Assembly: GCA_017632095.1 (NCBI GenBank)
Contig: JAGBSA010000281.1
Coordinates: 1-10,033 of the forward strand
Direction: 5' to 3'
Origin: Bacteroidales bacterium
GTDB lineage: Bacteria; Bacteroidota; Bacteroidia; Bacteroidales; P3
Length of the DNA: 10,033 nucleotides
Of the stretch, positions 7,241-10,033 are shown piece after piece. The notes under the pieces were generated by a model. That model was not told the DNA's origin. It made no database searches and worked only from the letters and a program-made list of their open reading frames with translations. How positions within the stretch are numbered: position 1 is the first letter of the stretch; every line of letters begins with the position of its first letter. Position numbers and translations under genes: made by a program.

Positions 7241-8677
7241 ATGCAAAATATAAATCAAGGAGAGTTACTTAGGAGAATAAACAGCCCTGAGGACATAAAG
7301 GGTTTTTCTATCGAAGAACTGACGCAACTGTGTAATGAATTAAGGGAATATATCATCGGTGTACTGTCAGAAAATCCCGGACACTTGGCCTCAAGTCTCG
7401 GTACGGTGGAACTAACCGTCGCTTTACATTATATATATGATGTTCCAATGGATTCTCTTGTGTGGGACGTCGGACATCAAGCCTATTCACACAAAGTATT
7501 GACCGGAAGAAGAGATGCATTTGAGAACATAAGGAAGTTTAACGGCCTTAGCGGATTTCCACGCATGAAAGAAAGCGAGTATGACTCCTTTGGAACGGGG
7601 CATTCCTCCACTTCGATTTCGGCTGCTTTGGCTATGGCGATTGCAGATAAGATTAACGGCAAGAAGAATCATCACATTGCTGTTATAGGTGACGGTTCTA
7701 TGACCGGGGGTATGGCTTTCGAGGCTCTGAATCACGCAGGCAGTACCGACGCAGACCTTTTGGTTGTGTTGAACGACAATGGTATTTCCATAGATAAGCA
7801 AGTCGGGGCTTTGAGTCAATATCTTACAAAAATAACTACTTCTGCCACTTACAACAGACTAAAGAACAAGATTTGGAATCTTATGGGTGGCAACTCGGGG
7901 GCTTACTCCAAACGAACAACTCTTTTTAAGAAGATTGCCTTTGCAACAAAGAGTTTGTTTTCAGGCAAGAGTAATTTCTTTGAAGCTTTGAATATAAGAT
8001 ATTTCGGACCGATTGACGGCAATGATATAAAGAGTCTGGTCGATACTCTTTCGGATTTGAAAAAGATAAAGGGACCTAAACTTCTTCATATCATAACCAA
8101 GAAAGGCAAAGGTTTGAATGCTGCCGAGAATAATCCGACTAAATATCATGCTCCGGGAGTTTTCGATCCACAAACGGGAGAAACTCCAAAGAAAGATAAG
8201 AGTGAGAATGCTATATTGAAGTTTCAAGATGTCTTTGGCGAGACTTTGGTCGAGCTCGCGAAGAAATACGATAATATTGTGGGAATTACGCCTGCTATGT
8301 TGAGCGGTTGTTCGATGACAAAGCTACAAGAGGTGTTCCCAAATAGGACTTTCGATGTGGGAATAGCCGAACAACATGCCGTTTGCTTTGCTGCAGGAAT
8401 GGCTGTTCGCAATACGATTCCGTTTTGTAACGTTTATTCTTCCTTTATGCAAAGAGCCTACGATCAGATTGTTCATGACATTGCTTTGCAACAGCTTCCT
8501 GTCATCTTGTGTCTTGATCGTAGCGGATTGGTTGGGGAAGATGGAGCTACACATCACGGAGCTTTCGATTTGGCTTACCTAAGGTGTGTTCCGAATCTTA
8601 CTATCGCTGCTCCGGCTGATGAACATGATTTAAGGAATCTTATGTACACCGCCGTTATTCAAAAAAGCCGTTCGTAA
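7241..8677 (+). CDS. dxs: 1-deoxy-D-xylulose-5-phosphate synthase, N-terminal 478 residues before a frameshift
   Basis: DXS condenses pyruvate and glyceraldehyde 3-phosphate using thiamine diphosphate, the first step of the MEP route to isoprenoids. This part holds the thiamine-binding domain, with GHQAYSHK (H79), GHSSTSIS (121-127) and GDGSMTGG...NDN (D151, the Mg/ThDP motif). It also holds most of the pyrimidine-binding domain, with GIAEQHAV (catalytic E377), YSSFMQRAYDQ (399-409) and GEDGATHHGAFD. The frame ends early at TAA 8675-8677 after QKSRS. The expected continuation KKPFVIRYPRG is present one base out of register. As read, the product lacks the YPRG arginine that binds substrate phosphate and the entire transketolase C-terminal domain. 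With one extra base in the A6 run at 8661-8666, the gene would encode 633 residues, the normal DXS length. ATG 7241 is supported by the promoter and by the conserved N-terminus. Confidence 0.93.
   Translation: MQNINQGELLRRINSPEDIKGFSIEELTQLCNELREYIIGVLSENPGHLASSLGTVELTVALHYIYDVPMDSLVWDVGHQAYSHKVLTGRRDAFENIRKFNGLSGFPRMKESEYDSFGTGHSSTSISAALAMAIADKINGKKNHHIAVIGDGSMTGGMAFEALNHAGSTDADLLVVLNDNGISIDKQVGALSQYLTKITTSATYNRLKNKIWNLMGGNSGAYSKRTTLFKKIAFATKSLFSGKSNFFEALNIRYFGPIDGNDIKSLVDTLSDLKKIKGPKLLHIITKKGKGLNAAENNPTKYHAPGVFDPQTGETPKKDKSENAILKFQDVFGETLVELAKKYDNIVGITPAMLSGCSMTKLQEVFPNRTFDVGIAEQHAVCFAAGMAVRNTIPFCNVYSSFMQRAYDQIVHDIALQQLPVILCLDRSGLVGEDGATHHGAFDLAYLRCVPNLTIAAPADEHDLRNLMYTAVIQKSRS
8661..8667 (+). 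other. Frameshift site in dxs (A6 run)
   Basis: The upstream frame reads ATT CAA AAA AGC CGT TCG TAA. Adding one A to the run AAAAAA (8661-8666) restores CAA AAA AAG CCG TTC GTA ATT CGT, giving QKKPFVIRYPRG. A homopolymer length error in the assembly, a real one-base deletion, or RNA polymerase slippage on the run would all look the same here. Confidence 0.85.
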
Positions 8678-9141
8678 TTCGTTACCCGAGAGGCAATGGT
8701 TACCTAAACGATTGGAGAAATCCAATGACTGAGATTGCTATAGGAAAAGGCGTGAGAGTGAAATCAGGTAAGGATATTGCAATTCTTTCTCTCGGTACAA
8801 TGATTCACAATGCCAAGAAAGCAATTGAACGTTTGAGCGAAAGGGGGCTTGATGTTGCTTTGTATGATTTCAAGTTTCTAAAACCTTTGGATAAGGATTT
8901 GGCAAATGAGGCTTTGAGTAATTATAAGTATATCTTGACTGTGGAAGACGGTTGCAAAGATGGCGGATTTGGTTCTGCAATTGCAGAATATGCGTGCGAG
9001 AATGGATTTTCCAATTCCTTAAAACGAATCGGTATTCCTGACAATTTCGTAGAACATGGCTCTGTTTCACAGTTGCAAAAGCTTTGCGGAATGGACGCAG
9101 AGAGCATTGCGGAAGAAGCAATCAAAATGATAGAAAAATAA
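8665..9141 (+). CDS. dxs: 1-deoxy-D-xylulose-5-phosphate synthase, C-terminal part in the shifted frame
   Basis: This is the remainder of the enzyme, from KPFVIRYPRGNGYLNDW onward, continuing in frame to the TAA at 9139-9141. It supplies the conserved YPRG motif (8683-8694), whose Arg corresponds to the phosphate-binding R478 of E. coli DXS, and the transketolase C-terminal domain: KDIAILSLGTMIHNAKKA, then TVEDGCKDGGFGSAIAEY, then RIGIPDNFVEHGS. The first ATG in this frame is at 8725, but it falls inside a conserved region and has no promoter or ribosome-binding features. It is therefore unlikely to be a real start. There is no sign of decay beyond the single-base shift: no further stops and good conservation to the end. 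This argues for a functional gene with a sequence error or a slippage event rather than an old pseudogene. Confidence 0.88.
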   Translation, partial: KPFVIRYPRGNGYLNDWRNPMTEIAIGKGVRVKSGKDIAILSLGTMIHNAKKAIERLSERGLDVALYDFKFLKPLDKDLANEALSNYKYILTVEDGCKDGGFGSAIAEYACENGFSNSLKRIGIPDNFVEHGSVSQLQKLCGMDAESIAEEAIKMIEK

Positions 9142-9206
9142 AACTTGATTTTAGAAAATTAAAATTTGAATTCAGAAAATCGATTCTTCGTTTTAATTTT
9201 CTAAAA
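9141..9206. repeat. Copies C and C' of the dispersed element forming a 16-bp perfect inverted repeat after dxs
   Basis: TTTTAGAAAATTAAAA (9149-9164) is the exact reverse complement of 9191-9206, with a 26-nt loop. The right arm with the preceding G is the 13-mer GTTTTAATTTTCT seen also at 5105 and 7126. The left arm with its flanks is an inverted copy of the same element. The structure begins immediately after the dxs stop codon and could fold in the dxs 3' UTR. It lacks GC pairs and a U tract of its own, so I do not call it a terminator. Confidence 0.6.
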
Positions 9207-9215
9207 CAAAGAATT

Positions 9216-9256
9216 AAAAAAGGGAAAACAAACTTTCGATTTGTCTTCCCTTTTTT
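9216..9256. terminator. Bidirectional terminator between convergent dxs and ssrA
   Basis: AAAAAAGGGAAAACAAA (9216-9232) pairs with TTTGTCTTCCCTTTTTT (9240-9256) around a 7-nt loop. There is one mismatch (A-C) in the plus-strand transcript. In the minus-strand transcript that position is a G-U pair, so the stem is complete. Both strands give a T-rich trailer. It lies 8 nt past the ssrA 3' end and 75 nt past the dxs stop. Confidence 0.85.
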
Positions 9257-9263
9257 CTGTTTG

Positions 9264-9658
9264 TGGACCTGCAGAGATTCGAACTCTGGTCCAAACAAGT
9301 AACAACTTGGCTTTCTACATGCTTATTTTGCCATCTATTTTCGAGAACAGCCTAAGAGGCAAACGTCCCGCCTGTTCCTTATCTTCCTAAAATTTCGCTT
9401 GAAGTCGAAAGAATGCTTCAAACTATCCCCGTTTTGCTGCACCTCTTAATCCTCAACCACGGAGAAAAGGTTTCGGAGAGATGTCCCGCTCGCTGCACTT
9501 TGCAGCGATTAGCTTCAATCTACTGTGCTTCGATTAAGCGGCAAGAGCGTAGTTATTTTCGCCAATTATCGTTTTGTAACCCTGTTCAAGGCTTGTGTTA
9601 CCTTAGCCTGCATGCTTACCAAACCATTATCCTTGCTGTCAAAACCAAATCCAGGCCC
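9264..9658 (-). ncRNA. ssrA: tmRNA (transfer-messenger RNA)
   Basis: Rescues stalled ribosomes with SmpB, adding a degradation tag to unfinished proteins. The 5' end GGGCCTG (9658 downward) pairs with the 3' end CAGGTCC, followed by discriminator A at 9264. This gives a 7-bp acceptor stem with the G3-U wobble recognised by alanyl-tRNA synthetase. The T arm reads CCAGAG-TTCGAAT-CTCTG, near 9273-9290. The tag frame is GGC GAA AAT AAC TAC GCT CTT GCC GCT TAA (9563 down to 9534), encoding GENNYALAA. Just past it, 9491-9507 forms a perfect 7-bp hairpin, probably part of a downstream pseudoknot. The length of 395 nt is normal for a one-piece tmRNA. The 3' CCA is not encoded and must be added after transcription. 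From memory, GENNYALAA-type tags are typical of Bacteroidales. The gene is convergent with dxs and divergent from tRNA-Asp. Confidence 0.96.
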
Positions 9659-9674
9659 TATTTTTTTCAGTTTG

Positions 9675-9705
9675 CAAAGATACAAAAATCAAGTGATTAG
9701 ACAAA
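9675..9705 (-). promoter_or_regulatory. ssrA promoter
   Basis: The minus strand has TTTG (9702-9705), a 19-nt spacer and TATCTTTG (9675-9682), a perfect match to the Bacteroidota consensus. The expected start near 9668 leaves a precursor of about 10 nt, to be trimmed by RNase P. Confidence 0.82.
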
Positions 9706-9741
9706 ACTTTTATTAAAAAAAACATTTTTTTCATATTTTTC

Positions 9742-9772
9742 TTTGGTAGTTTCAAAAAAGGTTGTATCTTTG
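9742..9772 (+). promoter_or_regulatory. tRNA-Asp promoter
   Basis: TTTG (9742-9745), a 19-nt spacer and TATCTTTG (9765-9772) match the consensus exactly. The box ends 30 nt before the tRNA. It is divergent from the ssrA promoter across an AT-rich stretch of about 36 bp. Confidence 0.82.
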
Positions 9773-9802
9773 CAAACGCAAACGAGAGGATGCAGGTTAT
9801 TT

Positions 9803-9876
9803 GGTCCGGTAGTTCAGTTGGTTAGAATACATGCCTGTCACGCATGGGGTCGCGAGTTCGAGTCTCGTCCGGACCG
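9803..9876 (+). tRNA. tRNA-Asp (anticodon GTC)
   Basis: A 74-nt cloverleaf. The acceptor GGTCCGG/CCGGACC ends in discriminator G (9876). The D arm includes AGTTCAGTTGGTTAGAAT. The anticodon stem CATGC/GCATG encloses loop CTGTCAC with anticodon GTC at 9837-9839. The T arm is GCGAG-TTCGAGT-CTCGT. The G73 discriminator and GTC anticodon are aspartate identity elements, and the sequence closely resembles E. coli tRNA-Asp. CCA is not encoded (CTG follows). Confidence 0.97.
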
Positions 9877-9889
9877 CTGAAAAAAAGAA

Positions 9890-9920
9890 AAGGTTTCAAC
9901 GAATGTTGGAACCTTTTTTT
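9890..9920. terminator. Terminator after tRNA-Asp, possibly two-way
   Basis: AAGGTTTCAAC (9890-9900) pairs with GTTGGAACCTT (9905-9915) around loop GAAT, followed by TTTTT on the plus strand. The minus strand also gives a T-rich trailer (TTCTTTTTTTT). It can therefore also end transcripts from the gene at the right edge. Confidence 0.85.
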
Positions 9921-9925
9921 GTTTT

Positions 9926-9954
9926 CCCTCGATTCGGGAGTACCGAACCAAGGG
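9926..9954 (-). repeat. Inverted repeat (12-bp stem) in the 3' UTR of the right-edge gene
   Basis: CCCTCGATTCGG (9926-9937) and CCGAACCAAGGG (9943-9954) flank a 5-nt loop. The plus strand has two A-C mismatches. In the minus-strand transcript both become G-U pairs, so the stem is complete only in RNA from the right-edge gene. It has no U tract of its own and lies between that gene's stop and the terminator. Confidence 0.55.
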
Positions 9955-9969
9955 ATTATTTTGCTTTTA

Positions 9970-10033
9970 TTATTTTTCCAATTCTTTGAGTTTCTTTTCC
10001 AAAGCGTCTATCTTCGCTTGCATTTTGTCTAAC
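9970..10033 (-). CDS. C-terminal end of an unidentified protein with a coiled-coil tail, truncated by window edge
   Basis: The minus strand is open from the right edge to the TAA at 9970-9972, followed directly by a second TAA. The visible residues are LDKMQAKIDALEKKLKELEK. Leucine, isoleucine and methionine spaced at heptad positions, with many Lys and Glu, indicate a C-terminal coiled coil. Too little is visible to name the family. The stop is followed by a 12-bp hairpin and then a terminator shared with tRNA-Asp, which supports a real gene end. Confidence 0.65.
   Translation of the reverse strand, partial: LDKMQAKIDALEKKLKELEK

Noticed and set aside
8661..8695. Programmed -1 ribosomal frameshift signal of dnaX type in dxs
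   Set aside because: The run A AAA AAG is not in the register needed for tandem slippage, and the following hairpin has only 4 bp. DXS is not known to use frameshifting. Kept only as a remote alternative.
8725..9141. Separate small gene starting at ATG 8725
   Set aside because: The frame stays conserved DXS sequence upstream of this ATG back to the A6 run, and the protein is simply the DXS C-terminus.
9413..9700. Open frames of 95 and 63 codons on the plus strand over ssrA
   Set aside because: They run through the tmRNA and its promoter, which are clearly recognised on the opposite strand. The absence of stops is incidental.
9844..10032. Open frame starting inside tRNA-Asp
   Set aside because: Its start lies within the tRNA anticodon arm and it crosses a terminator. 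The real coding signal at the edge is on the minus strand.

Overview
The window looks like a chromosomal segment from a member of the Bacteroidota, most likely Bacteroidales. Four things support this. The promoters fit the Bacteroidota pattern TTTG - about 19 nt - TAnnTTTG, with TATCTTTG before ssrA, trnD, dxs and an Omp28-like gene. One protein ends in a type IX secretion (T9SS) type A sorting domain. Genes lack clear Shine-Dalgarno sites. The tmRNA encodes the tag GENNYALAA. Base composition is AT-rich, especially between genes. Genus cannot be fixed from the sequence alone.

Layout, left to right. 1-839 (minus): N-terminal half of signal peptide peptidase SppA, running off the left edge. 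940-2934 (minus): long-form urocanate hydratase HutU, with a hairpin terminator just after its stop. 3050-5032 (minus): DNA primase DnaG, with its own promoter. 5228-7006 (minus): an exported Omp28-like protein with a CxxC thioredoxin-like N-terminus and a C-terminal T9SS signal, followed by a strong terminator. 7241-9141 (plus): dxs, the first enzyme of the MEP isoprenoid pathway, broken by a one-base frameshift at an A6 run. 9264-9658 (minus): ssrA (tmRNA), convergent with dxs and sharing a two-way terminator with it. 9803-9876 (plus): tRNA-Asp(GTC), with a terminator. 9970-10033 (minus): C-terminal tail of a coiled-coil protein running off the right edge.

The genes are mainly housekeeping (replication, isoprenoid synthesis, ribosome rescue, translation, membrane proteolysis) plus histidine catabolism and one secreted surface protein. 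They do not form one operon: most have their own promoter or terminator. No mobile element, CRISPR array, phage gene or defence system is visible.

The points most worth a second look are the dxs frameshift, a short AT-rich element recurring in three intergenic gaps, the apparent absence from HutU of the Cys found in the classical urocanase signature, and paired hairpins at the right edge. I found no convincing undescribed multi-gene system.
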